Of a DNA stretch of 64,000 bases, positions 1-8,123 are shown one piece after another. Every line of letters starts with the position of its first letter. The stretch's first letter is position 1. The position numbers and the translations under genes are program-made. Under the pieces are notes generated by a model that made no database searches, was not told the DNA's origin, and saw only the letters and a program-made list of their open reading frames with translations. Source of the stretch: Rhodanobacter ginsengisoli (lineage in GTDB: Bacteria > Pseudomonadota > Gammaproteobacteria > Xanthomonadales > Rhodanobacteraceae); the NCBI RefSeq assembly GCF_042657065.1, contig NZ_JBHSNF010000001.1:248001-312000 (forward strand), in the 5' to 3' direction.

Positions 1-34
1 CTGCATAACAGGGTATTCCCCCGACGAGCCACAT
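1..34 (-). CDS. possible start of a gene running off the left edge
   Basis: On the minus strand an ATG at 34-32 opens a frame that stays open to the window edge (MWLVGGIPCYA, 11 codons). It begins about 40 bases after the tviC stop and in the same direction, so it could be the next gene of the same exopolysaccharide operon. Too little is visible to name a product, and the start is not proven. Confidence 0.3.
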   Translation of the reverse strand, partial: MWLVGGIPCYA

Positions 35-74
35 GGTTTTGAGTGTAGCAAGACGCTGATTGCAGTCTAGCGTG

Positions 75-1196
75 TTATCCCGAAAGAATCCTTCCGTTGC
101 CATTCCCTGGATCCAGCTTTTGCCGCGAAGGTCCATCATCCTGATGACGGCACTGTGCCCGGGGTTTCATGTACCAGGGCATCGCCAAGGCCAGTCCTTG
201 TCCAATGTTTTGCGTAGGCGTGAAACCCAGATTCGCAGTCGCCTTGCTTATGTCGGCCAGGCTATGACGAACATCACCCGCGCGAAAGCCGCAATACACT
301 GGTTGTGCATCTTGTAGATGCGCGTAGTACGGCAGCAGATTGGTCTGAAGCTGGGAGTAAAGCTCGTTGAGTGTCGTACGGTCACCTACCGCTATGTTGT
401 AAACCTGATTCACGGCCATGGGACTTTCCGTCGTCGCAGCCAGCAAGTTCGCCTGCACCACGTTTGAGACGTAACAAAAATCACGGCTGGTCTCACCGTC
501 ACCATAGATGAACACTGACTCGCCCCTGATGAGGCTGGCTATCCACTTGGGAATGACCGCTGCATAGGCACCATCGGGATCCTGTCGCGGACCGAACACG
601 TTGAAGTAACGCAGGCCAATGGTATTGAAGCCGTAGCAGCGTGCAAAAACGCTGGCATACAGCTCATTGGCATATTTCGTTACGGCGTAAGGGCTCAGGA
701 GATTGCCAATCTGATCCTCCACCTTGGGCAGCCCTGGATGATCGCCATAGGTGGAACTACTGGCGGCATAGGTAAAACTTTTGATCCTGGCATCGCGCGC
801 AGCCACCAGCATGTTGAGTGAGCCGGAGCAATTGGTGTCATGTATGGCCAACGGATCTTCAATCGAGCGAGGCACCGATCCCAGCGCCGCCTGATGCAGC
901 ACGTGCTGTACGCCTGCACACGCCTTACGGCAGTCTTCGATATTGCGGATGTCACCCGTGATGAAATGGAAACGTGACCATGCCTGCGCTCCCACGATCT
1001 GTTCAACTTCATCAAGATTGCGCTGGTAGCCCGTAGCGAAATTGTCCAAGCCAACCACATGCTGGCCCAGCCCAAGGAGTGCCTCGACGAGATTGGAACC
1101 AATGAAACCCGCTGCACCCGTAACCAACCAGCTCTGGTGGGAAGCCAGAATACGTTCCTTGAGTGCGACTGGAAGTGCCTTGACCAAGTCACTCAT
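75..1196 (-). CDS. tviC: UDP-N-acetylglucosamine C4-epimerase, TviC/WbpP-like (SDR family)
   Basis: An extended short-chain dehydrogenase/reductase predicted to interconvert UDP-HexNAc or UDP-HexNAcA sugars for surface or exported polysaccharide. The N-terminal NAD site GAAGFIG is at residues 27-33. The catalytic set is visible as the Ser/Thr run near 146-149 and Y170-xxx-K174. The ATG at 1196 follows GGGAG at good spacing and overlaps the tviB stop, so the two genes are probably translationally coupled; a GTG one codon upstream is possible. At 373 residues it is longer than typical WbpP (about 340). The extra length is a polar C-terminal tail of about 28 residues after the usual ending, perhaps from an old frameshift or lost stop. 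Family assignment is firm; the exact sugar is inferred from the neighbour. Confidence 0.9.
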   Translation of the reverse strand: MSDLVKALPVALKERILASHQSWLVTGAAGFIGSNLVEALLGLGQHVVGLDNFATGYQRNLDEVEQIVGAQAWSRFHFITGDIRNIEDCRKACAGVQHVLHQAALGSVPRSIEDPLAIHDTNCSGSLNMLVAARDARIKSFTYAASSSTYGDHPGLPKVEDQIGNLLSPYAVTKYANELYASVFARCYGFNTIGLRYFNVFGPRQDPDGAYAAVIPKWIASLIRGESVFIYGDGETSRDFCYVSNVVQANLLAATTESPMAVNQVYNIAVGDRTTLNELYSQLQTNLLPYYAHLQDAQPVYCGFRAGDVRHSLADISKATANLGFTPTQNIGQGLALAMPWYMKPRAQCRHQDDGPSRQKLDPGNGNGRILSG

Positions 1197-2563
1197 CACA
1201 ATCTCCCGTCGACAGCATCGCGCGGCAAGACGTATTTCACGTCATAAAGGACAGATTCGGCCTTGCCTAATGCACGGATAGCGCCCGCTCCCATGCTGGC
1301 GAATTCCCGGTGTCCGACAGCCAGAATCACGGCGTCATAGGTGCCGTTGACTGGCCGGGCCAGCAGCTCCATGCCGTATTCCTTGTGCGCCTCTTCGGCG
1401 TCGACCCAGGGGTCATGGATCTCGACGCGGGTGTTGTAGCCCGTCAGCGCCTGCACAATGTCCACCACGCGAGTATTGCGCAGGTCGGGGCAGTTTTCCT
1501 TGAAGGCCAGCCCCAGCACCAGTATGCGCGCGCCGACCGGGTTGATGCCCTTGCGCACCATCAGGCGGATCACCTCGTTGGCGATGTACTGACCCATGCT
1601 GTCGTTGGTGCGCCGGCCGGCGAGGATCACGTCCGGGTGATGGCCCACTTCCTGCGCCTTGTGGGTGAGGTAGTAGGGATCGACGCTGATGCAGTGGCCG
1701 CCGACCAGACCGGGACGGAACGGCAGGAAGTTCCACTTGGTGCCGGCGGCCTCCAACACTTCCAACGTGTCGATGCCGAGCTTGTTGAACAGGATGGCCA
1801 GGTCGTTGACCAGCGCGATGTTGAGATCGCGCTGGGTGTTCTCGATCACCTTGGCGGCCTCGGCGACTTTGATGGAGCTGGCCTTGTGGGTGCCGGCGGT
1901 GATGATGCTGGCGTACAGCGCATCGACGAAATCGGCCGTTGCCGGGGTAGAGCCGGAGGTGACTTTGAGGATGGTGGTGACGCGGTGTTGTTTGTCGCCG
2001 GGGTTGATGCGTTCGGGGCTGTAGCCGCAGGAGAAGTTTTCGGTTTTCGGTTTTCGGTTTTCGGTAGGAGCGGAAGGGCAGTGTTCGGTGTTCGGTGTTG
2101 GATGTTCGGTGAGAGCGGGAGCGGGGCTAGTAGCGTAGTTGAGGCCTGAGGTGCGTTCCAGGATGGGAACGCAGATTTCTTCGGTACAGCCGGGGTAGAC
2201 GGTGGATTCGAAGATCACCACGTCGCCGGGTTTGAGGATGCTGCCGATGGCTTCGCTGGCCTTGATCAGCGGGGTGAGGTCGGGGCGCTTGGCGCTGTCG
2301 ATGGGGGTGGGCACGGTGACGATGTAGACGTTGCAGTGCCGGATGTCGTCCAGCGACGCGCTGAAGTGCAGCCGTTGCGCTGCCGCCAGTTCGTTCGCAT
2401 CCACTTCCAGCGTGCTGTCGCGTCCGGCGCGCAGTTCATCTATGCGGCCGGCGCGGATGTCGAAACCGACGGTGTCATAGCGCTTGCCGAACTCCACCGC
2501 CAGCGGGAGACCCACGTAGCCCAACCCGATGATGGCGATCTTGGCGCTGGCCACTGATTTCAT
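1196..2563 (-). CDS. tviB: UDP-N-acetyl-hexosamine 6-dehydrogenase, TviB/WbpO-like
   Basis: Oxidises UDP-GlcNAc or UDP-GalNAc to the uronic acid for polysaccharide synthesis. The Rossmann motif GLGYVG is at residues 13-18, and the catalytic cysteine C291 lies in GGHCIS before the DPYYLT segment. The ATG at 2563 is chosen because AAGGAGG lies just upstream; the open frame extends a further 99 codons but those come from the decayed IS630 element. The oddity is a Pro/Thr/Glu/Asn-rich insertion at about residues 143-178, between the TSGL and CGYSPERINPG segments that normally lie close together. It is encoded by heptamer repeats, and the frame stays open through it. Forms an operon with tviC. Confidence 0.93.
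   Translation of the reverse strand: MKSVASAKIAIIGLGYVGLPLAVEFGKRYDTVGFDIRAGRIDELRAGRDSTLEVDANELAAAQRLHFSASLDDIRHCNVYIVTVPTPIDSAKRPDLTPLIKASEAIGSILKPGDVVIFESTVYPGCTEEICVPILERTSGLNYATSPAPALTEHPTPNTEHCPSAPTENRKPKTENFSCGYSPERINPGDKQHRVTTILKVTSGSTPATADFVDALYASIITAGTHKASSIKVAEAAKVIENTQRDLNIALVNDLAILFNKLGIDTLEVLEAAGTKWNFLPFRPGLVGGHCISVDPYYLTHKAQEVGHHPDVILAGRRTNDSMGQYIANEVIRLMVRKGINPVGARILVLGLAFKENCPDLRNTRVVDIVQALTGYNTRVEIHDPWVDAEEAHKEYGMELLARPVNGTYDAVILAVGHREFASMGAGAIRALGKAESVLYDVKYVLPRDAVDGRL
2037..2110. repeat. heptanucleotide tandem repeats inside tviB
   Basis: Two blocks of related 7-base units: four perfect TTTTCGG copies at 2037-2064, then several TGTTCGG-type copies at about 2082-2110. In the tviB frame they encode the TENRKPKTEN-type segment. 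Seven is not a multiple of three, so the frame is kept only for certain copy numbers. Confidence 0.85.
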
Positions 2564-2689
2564 GGAGCCTCCTTGGCTGATCGGAGAGGGTTCAGGTGGT
2601 GTGTTTGGACGTGCGAGTGAAGAGATTACCTGATTAGCCCTCAATCTCAGCCAAGAAAATTGCTCGCCAAGCGCGAAGTCGACTCGGGA

Positions 2690-3179
2690 TGTGGCTTGCA
2701 CAGCATCATTGCACGCACCCATCGTGACAACTCCAGCGAGTGCTCGGGCGGTGAGGCCCGCGGCATCTTCGAGCTTCTCGGCGTGGGGATCGCGCGCAAG
2801 CTTGACGCCCCGCGCGCGGGGAGGCTTCAATTCCGGTCGCGCGCCGGTGGCGCACAACACTGGCGGCGCGGATGCGAAGCTCAGCGGCCATCGTGTGCGC
2901 CCTCCAATGGTGGCTGCCCCGACTTGGTGTGGTCAGTTCCACCAGCCGGGCCAAGTCGACCTTCGATGGGGGGCGCATCATACGGTCGGCCGCGTTCGAT
3001 ACCGGCGAGTCGATGCTGGGCATGGCGTTCGCGTCAGCGCGCGGCCCGCATCCGCCGAGGCTCAACCGCGCCGCAATCGCCTTGATCTGCTTGCTCTCGG
3101 CCGCCAGCAAAACGATACGGGCACGCAACAGCAGCCTGATGCTTGTGAGCTTGGAGTGAACCAGTCGGGTGAGATCCAT
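2690..3179 (-). pseudogene. IS630-family transposase remnant with frameshifts
   Basis: Fragments of one transposase appear in successive minus-strand frames. They include an N-terminal helix-turn-helix stretch (RARIVLLAAESKQIKAIAARL), a middle part with the RERHAQHRLAGIERG pattern in another frame, then KVDLARLVELTT and HHWRAHTMAAELRI, and finally a third-frame stretch with LARDPHAEKLED. These correspond to the N-terminal half of IS630-type transposases. At least two frameshifts are needed to join them, and similarity stops near 2690, so the catalytic DDE domain is gone. The element cannot be active. Its in-frame tail causes a false upstream extension of tviB. Confidence 0.75.
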
Positions 3180-3247
3180 GCGCTCCTCCTCGCACACCAT
3201 CTCTCCGCAGGCCCCGTCGCAAAACGACAGTGGGGAGGGCGGTTTAC

Positions 3248-4066
3248 TTATAGGTTCACACAAGATTGCAATGCTACAGGACGCTGACCAGCAGTCGACT
3301 CGGCCGGGCTGGCCCTGCGGCTCGGATCAATACCATACCGGGCTTTCAAAAAGCCCGCTATCTGGGAACCACGCAGCTGCTCGGGCTCAAACTCGAAGCG
3401 ATGCGAGAACGCACTGCTGGGTATTGGATTGTCGCGCGCATCAGCGAGCCCTCGCGGCAACAAGTCTTTCGCGAGTGCCTCGAGCAGGCTGAGGCGCAAG
3501 AGCACCACCGGGTTGTTTCGCACCAAGGCGTAGCTCGTCGGTGGAGCAAATTTTTCGAAGCCGTAACAACGTATGTAGAAGTCGGCGTGCCGCGGATGCA
3601 CACCGATAACGATATCGGTCAAATCGGTGTGCACCCCAAAGTGAATGGCCCAGCGCATCATGCTGAACAGGGCTCCGATGCCGCGTGTAGCACTCTGGCG
3701 ACGATCCGCCAGCATCCCCACCTCAAGCAAACGGCGCCCCTTTCGCCGCAGTTCGTCCAGATATGGTGCATATACGCTATCCAGCGCGAGCCCCATGGGA
3801 TTGTCGCGGAATAGTGTCATCGTATAGCCGACATCCGGGCCTTCCGGCCCCCATATCACGCATGCATGTGGTCCCACAGCGGTGGGAACAGCATGAACGC
3901 CATACGGGTTTTCGTCGATCAGCCCCATTTGTGAGTATCGTTCAAATACTAACCCCCACGCCGATTCCACCTGTTCAAGGCTGGTCGCGCACAAACACGG
4001 CGGCGCGCTGCTGCGGGCTGCTGAACGAGCGCGATGCGCCGTGATGTCGATGACTGTCTGAGGCAT
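3248..4066 (-). CDS. FeeM-like N-acyl amino acid synthase / exosortase-associated acyltransferase
   Basis: A GNAT-fold (LuxI-like) acyltransferase of the N-acyl amino acid synthase FeeM type, related to acyltransferases found with PEP-CTERM/exosortase systems. Members transfer a fatty acyl chain, usually from acyl carrier protein, to an amino group. The family pattern shows in order: MGLIDENPYG, a beta-strand segment with GYTMTLFRDNPMGL, the 'LDELRRKGRRLLEVGMLA' segment around the catalytic Glu, and the later HPRHADFYIRCYGFEKF segment. The length of 272 residues suits the family. It lies between two dead insertion sequences and points the same way as tviB-tviC. A PEP-CTERM protein, a nitroreductase-like gene and a ThiF-like gene follow within 5 kb. 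The amino-acid substrate cannot be told from sequence. Confidence 0.75.
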   Translation of the reverse strand: MPQTVIDITAHRARSAARSSAPPCLCATSLEQVESAWGLVFERYSQMGLIDENPYGVHAVPTAVGPHACVIWGPEGPDVGYTMTLFRDNPMGLALDSVYAPYLDELRRKGRRLLEVGMLADRRQSATRGIGALFSMMRWAIHFGVHTDLTDIVIGVHPRHADFYIRCYGFEKFAPPTSYALVRNNPVVLLRLSLLEALAKDLLPRGLADARDNPIPSSAFSHRFEFEPEQLRGSQIAGFLKARYGIDPSRRASPAESTAGQRPVALQSCVNL

Positions 4067-4299
4067 TTCTACTCTACCGATCTGATTAGGTTCATGTTTC
4101 CGTCACCTATCATATGCCACGGCCGAGCTATGATTATGTTAACCACGTGTGAAAGCTATGGATCAAGAGGCAAAACATCGACTAGACTGTCAGTTTTGTG
4201 AACTGTGTGTGAACACTGCGGGTCAGATTCACGTCGAATGTCAGCAACCTACCGTCGTTCGCTGCACAGGATGCATTCTGGTCATAGCCGGTAACAGGT

Positions 4300-5380
4300 G
4301 GCTGCCACCAGCAGGCCTGACACACTGACCTTCAGATTGAAGTGCGGCTGAGCCGGCACCGGCCTCGGCCAGGCGCTCGGTGTAGCAAATGGGCACCAAT
4401 CGCACTCTTCGATCACTTTGGCGGGTCTGGCGTTCAGCCGGTCGCTACGCGCATAGCGCCTGTTCCAGCGCATCGAGCACGAAGTGCGTGCGCGTCGAAG
4501 ACGACACCTTCCAGCCCACGATGCGGCGTGCGAACACGTCGATCACGAAGGCCGCGTAGACGAAACCTGCCCACGTCGACAAATACGTAGAGTCACTTGA
4601 CCACAGCGTGTCCAGTCCACTCCGCCCGGAGCTGCCGGTGGACAAAGTTCAGCGGGCAAACGCTCTTTGCATCACTGACCCTGGTCCGAACCGATGTGCC
4701 CCGCCGCACCCCCATAGTTCCATCTGCTGCAAGAGCCGAGTGACCGTGCAACGCGCCACGCGAACACCCTCGCGGCGCAGCTGTTGCCAAACCTTTCGCA
4801 CGCCATGCACATGGAAGTTCTCGTCCCGGACCCGCCGGATCGGCGCACACAATCCGGCATCGCGGCGAACCCGGGCGGGCACCTTGGGCAGATCGGCCTG
4901 GCGAGTCGCGTGCAGATAATATGTCGGCGGGACAAGCGGCAGTACCCGGCAGGTCACTCGACTCCATAGGCACGACGGTGATCGTTGATGAATACCTTCA
5001 TTTTTGCGGTCGGCGGTCGAGCTCCGCCTGGGCAAAATAGGCCGACGCCTTGCGCAAGAATTGATTGGCGAGGCGCAGCTCGCGCCTTGCACGCTCCAGC
5101 GCCATGATCTTCTCGCGCTCGGACGTATTCAGACCCTCACGCAGGCCGCCCGGATCACGCTCGGCCTGCCGGATCCAGTTGTACAACCTCGCCGCCGTGC
5201 CTCCCCATCCTGGCGGCAATCGACTCGATCGTCGCTCGCTGCGAGGCATGCTCCTTGCTGGTGTTCGAACGCCATCCTGACCGCTCATTTACGAGTCGCC
5301 GGAGAGTCGTTGATTGACTTGCTCATCGCTCCATCCCGTCAAAGATGTGGAGCCTCCGAGAGAGTGCCGGGGCAGTTCAG
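4300..5380 (-). pseudogene. IS3-family (IS51/IS407-type) insertion sequence remnant
   Basis: Pieces of both transposase genes remain on the minus strand. OrfA begins near 5326 and is frameshifted; its recognisable part has LYNWIRQAERDP and the family hallmark LRKASAYFAQAELDR. OrfB is recognisable from SCLWSRV onward with KVWQQLRREGVRVARCTVTRL, then, in another frame, DAKSVCPLNFVHRQL, and in a third TYLSTWAGFVYAAFVIDVFARRIVGW and FVLDALEQAL. A short match to the YTERLAEAG segment follows after a deletion. Several frameshifts and the missing C-terminal catalytic part rule out activity. The sequence at about 5347-5380 (TGCCGGGGCAGTTCA side) looks like a terminal inverted repeat, so the right edge is probably there. 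The left edge is uncertain. Confidence 0.75.
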
Positions 5381-5475
5381 AACGTATTTTGGTGGAGGCC
5401 TCTATCCCCGCGTATAGTGCCTGGGCGTGTTTTGCACCAAATCGCACGGTTTTAAAATATGAACGGGCGCGGGCC

Positions 5476-6531
5476 GTGAACCGACAGACAAAAGCAGCCA
5501 TCCTGCGTGCGGGCATCGCAGCGCCCTCGGCGGATAATTCGCAGCCGTGGCGGTTTGCTTGGTCGGGCGACGACCTGGACCTTCGGATCGATGCGAGCCG
5601 AAGCGGCCGCGTATCCGATACCCGATATGTCCTCAGCGACCTGGCTGCCGGCGCGTGCCTGGAAAACATGATCATCTACGCCCGGTCGCTTGGTTATGTG
5701 GCGGACCTGCAGACCTTTCCGCGAGACGACGACGAACTATGGGTCGCCCGCATCCGTTGGCACCGCGATCCCGAGTGCGACCCGCACGAGCCGCTGGCTG
5801 GGGCCATCGAGCAGCGTCACACCGACCGCCGCTTCCCTTGGCGCGGCCCGATCACCACCGATATGCAGGCGCGCCTGGATGCCCAGGCCCGGCTGATTCC
5901 CGGGCAGCGGCTTTATTGGCCACAGACACCGCGCGAGAAGAAAACGGCACTCAACGTCATCAGGCAGGCCGAGACGCTGCGTTTCAGGAGCCCGACGCTG
6001 CACGCGGAGCTGTTTTCGAGTATCCGCTTTGCGGTGGGCTGGCACAGCGCCTGCGAGGAAGGCCTTGCACCCGCGACGTTGGCTGTGGAGCCACCGATGC
6101 GCCCGGTCTTTCAGGCGCTGCGTCGTCCTTCGGTGATGGCCATGTTCAACTGGTTGGGCGCGGCGTCCGTTCTGGGCCTGCGCTCGGCCTGGCTGCCGAT
6201 CCGGCTGTCGCCCGGTCTCTGTCTGCTCGTCATTCCGTCCACGGCGCGATCCGATGTTCTCGCGGGTGGCCGCGCCTTGCAGCGTGTGTGGCTTGAGGCC
6301 ACCCTGGCCGGGCTGTCAGTCCAGCCGTATGCGGCGGCGGGGATACTCAGCCTGGGATTTGTACCCGTCGAGCCAGTCTTTCAGCGGCCGCTCGCGCGCT
6401 TGAGTTCGGCTCTGGGCGCACTGTGCGCGCCGGGGCACGGGCTCGTGTTTTTACGGCTTGGCCACGCGGGATCAGCATCACGCGATCGCAGTGGGCGAAG
6501 GGGACTAGCCAGTTTCGGCGATTTCCAATAG
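5476..6531 (+). CDS. nitroreductase-like FMN protein (Acg/Rv1355c-type)
   Basis: A nitroreductase-fold protein with the family opening PSADNSQPWRF about 16 residues in, then SDLAAGACLENMIIYARSLGY, which matches the Acg-like branch. Such proteins bind flavin, but the reaction here is unknown. The open frame reaches back to 5314, but that would run into the IS3 remnant and add sequence unlike the family. The GTG at 5476 gives a 351-residue protein that starts where homologous sequence starts, although its ribosome binding site is weak. In mycobacterial Rv1355c-type proteins a ThiF domain and a nitroreductase domain are fused. Here they are separate genes flanking the PEP-CTERM gene, which suggests a shared pathway. 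Insertion of the IS may have changed its promoter. Confidence 0.7.
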   Translation: MNRQTKAAILRAGIAAPSADNSQPWRFAWSGDDLDLRIDASRSGRVSDTRYVLSDLAAGACLENMIIYARSLGYVADLQTFPRDDDELWVARIRWHRDPECDPHEPLAGAIEQRHTDRRFPWRGPITTDMQARLDAQARLIPGQRLYWPQTPREKKTALNVIRQAETLRFRSPTLHAELFSSIRFAVGWHSACEEGLAPATLAVEPPMRPVFQALRRPSVMAMFNWLGAASVLGLRSAWLPIRLSPGLCLLVIPSTARSDVLAGGRALQRVWLEATLAGLSVQPYAAAGILSLGFVPVEPVFQRPLARLSSALGALCAPGHGLVFLRLGHAGSASRDRSGRRGLASFGDFQ

Positions 6532-6723
6532 CTGGACCGGATGCGATATTGGTTTGTGTGAGATGGCCACAGGCACTGCGCGACCTTGGTTATTCGCCCA
6601 TCCGCCGCGGCCTGCCGCAGGCACCCGGCGATAGAGAGTCGAAATCGAAACACGCCGGTCCCGTATTCCCTTGCCTTCGGGGTTTCACGTCGCGAGGGCG
6701 AAGGACAGGTGTTTTCCCCCTGT

Positions 6724-6953
6724 GTCGGAATTCTTTACAAACGCAGCGTGTGGTCGGTGCCGTCGGATAAACGGTCACGTCAAAATGGCGACACGCGCCT
6801 TGAAAAAACAGGGTTTTCTACCTTAACGGCGAATCAGATCGTGCCGTCTCGCCGTGCACCACGCCATGCGTCCGCGGCATGTGGGCATGGGCGCGCGGTG
6901 TCCTATTCGATCACAGACATTCCATCGCGGCATGGCGTCGAAATACCTTACAA
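6724..6953 (+). promoter_or_regulatory. pair of 17-bp direct repeats upstream of the PEP-CTERM gene
   Basis: Two sites, 6724-6740 and 6937-6953, share the pattern GTCGrAATnCyTTACAA with 14 of 17 identical bases. A weaker copy lies on the other strand at about 6962-6975. The nearer site is about 78 bases upstream of the sigma-54 promoter, the usual distance for an enhancer-binding protein. I infer that they bind a PrsR-like activator; none is encoded in this window. The rest of the 580-base gap (6532-7111) shows no convincing gene. Confidence 0.55.
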
Positions 6954-7015
6954 ATATTGAGAAAATCCGACAGCCTTGAATGAACAATTCAATACAAAAC
7001 AGCATGTTATGCGTA

Positions 7016-7031
7016 TGGCATGCCTTTTGCC
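7016..7031 (+). promoter_or_regulatory. sigma-54 (-24/-12) promoter of the PEP-CTERM gene
   Basis: The sequence TGGCATG-CCTT-TTGCC matches the consensus TGGCACG-N4-TTGCA closely. The invariant GG (7017-7018) and GC (7029-7030) are exactly ten bases apart. It lies about 80 bases upstream of the PEP-CTERM start codon. RpoN control of PEP-CTERM genes through PrsK/PrsR is known in exosortase systems. Confidence 0.75.
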
Positions 7032-7111
7032 TTTCAGAATCTGCAAGGGCAGCGTCGATCCGGCGCCACTGCTGCAGTTGTCTGGATTGGTTCTCAATCG
7101 AGGAGAAAGTC

Positions 7112-7936
7112 ATGTTGAAGAAGAAATTCATCAGAGCCGCACTCGCCTGCGCACTTGCGCTGGGTGCGTGGAGTGGATCGACGTTTGCAACTCCCATAAG
7201 TGTGGGCGGCGTCGTGTGGGACCCCAGCAGTCCGTTGGACCTGACCGTCCAGGCACTCAACTTCCGCGAATCGACCGTTACGAACGTCGGCGACGTGCTG
7301 ACCGGTTACGGGGTGATTGGCTCGTTCAACGGGCAAAATGCGTCATACTTTTGCCCGGGTTGCGATCTCAACTTCACCTTCCAGTACACGGTGTCGAACA
7401 TCACGGGTCCTCAGGTCGAGTTCAGTCCTGGCTCCATCAGCTTTTACGTTGACAACAGTAGTGGCTTCAATGTGCTGGATCCGACTACGGCCGGGATTGG
7501 TACGCCGTGGCTCACCTTGTCCGGCCATACAGGTTCGGTGCTTGGCTATGGAGGCACAGCGCAGCTTTTCTCCACGGTTGTTGGCACTGTTACAAATCCC
7601 CTGACTGGATCCAACGGAATCGGCTTTTTGGACGCGACCGGAGGTCCTGCGGCATCCTACTTCCAGACTCATACACAAGCCGACGGGCTGGGTGGATTCG
7701 CGGACTTTACGCTTAATTCGGAGTTCCTGTTTTCCCAATTCCAAAGGATAGGCTGTGGGACTCCGCCCTCGTCCGATCCGACCAATCCCTGCCATTATCC
7801 CATTACGGGAACGGCCACGTTGATCGGCAGATCCGTCGTACCTGAGCCGGGTGCAGCCGGTCTGTTGGGCCTCGGTTTGGCGTTCCTGGGACTCTTCACC
7901 TGGTGGCGCCGCAAAGAGGCTGAGCGGCTGTCATAG
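7112..7936 (+). CDS. PEP-CTERM sorting domain protein (exosortase substrate)
   Basis: A secreted protein of 274 residues with both ends typical of exosortase substrates. The N terminus MLKKKFIRAALACALALGAW is a signal peptide, probably cut near STFA-TPIS. The C terminus has PEP at residues 244-246, then a hydrophobic helix and a WWRRK cluster. The middle is Gly/Thr/Ser-rich and beta-strand-like with a few cysteines, without a domain I can name. The ATG at 7112 follows AGGAGA at good spacing. It should be exported, cut and anchored or released by an exosortase with the exopolysaccharide. It has its own sigma-54 promoter and a strong terminator directly after it, so it is transcribed alone. Confidence 0.93.
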   Translation: MLKKKFIRAALACALALGAWSGSTFATPISVGGVVWDPSSPLDLTVQALNFRESTVTNVGDVLTGYGVIGSFNGQNASYFCPGCDLNFTFQYTVSNITGPQVEFSPGSISFYVDNSSGFNVLDPTTAGIGTPWLTLSGHTGSVLGYGGTAQLFSTVVGTVTNPLTGSNGIGFLDATGGPAASYFQTHTQADGLGGFADFTLNSEFLFSQFQRIGCGTPPSSDPTNPCHYPITGTATLIGRSVVPEPGAAGLLGLGLAFLGLFTWWRRKEAERLS

Positions 7937-7970
7937 AGCGGGGTATCCCATGCATGCGGTTTGACGATTG

Positions 7971-8002
7971 ATGGCGCCGCTTTCCGAAGCGGCGCCATTT
8001 TT
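7971..8002 (+). terminator. rho-independent terminator after the PEP-CTERM gene
   Basis: A perfect 12-bp stem (ATGGCGCCGCTT with AAGCGGCGCCAT), a TCCG tetraloop and a run of five T. It separates the PEP-CTERM gene from the ThiF-like gene. Confidence 0.92.
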
Positions 8003-8123
8003 CCGTGCGCTGCTTTCGTTGAACGGGTTCGCTGGCCAGTCGCGGTAATACGCCGCAAGCCAGCGTTATCGTGCCAGCTTGGCAACACAGCTCTGCATCC
8101 ATGATGCCGAGGGTAAATGTCTC

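Noticed and set aside
2037..2110. A CRISPR array
   Set aside because: The units are seven bases with no unique spacers and lie inside a coding frame. No other array-like pattern was seen in the window.
2564..2860. A longer TviB start, 99 codons upstream
   Set aside because: The extension is the decayed IS630 transposase read in frame, while a strong AAGGAGG lies at the ATG at 2563.
5422..5436. A second sigma-54-like promoter before the nitroreductase gene (TGGGCGTGTTTTGCA)
   Set aside because: The GG and GC are nine bases apart instead of ten, which RpoN does not normally tolerate.
6586..6960. Small open frames in the gap before the PEP-CTERM gene
   Set aside because: They lack ribosome binding sites and family patterns and run across the predicted activator sites.
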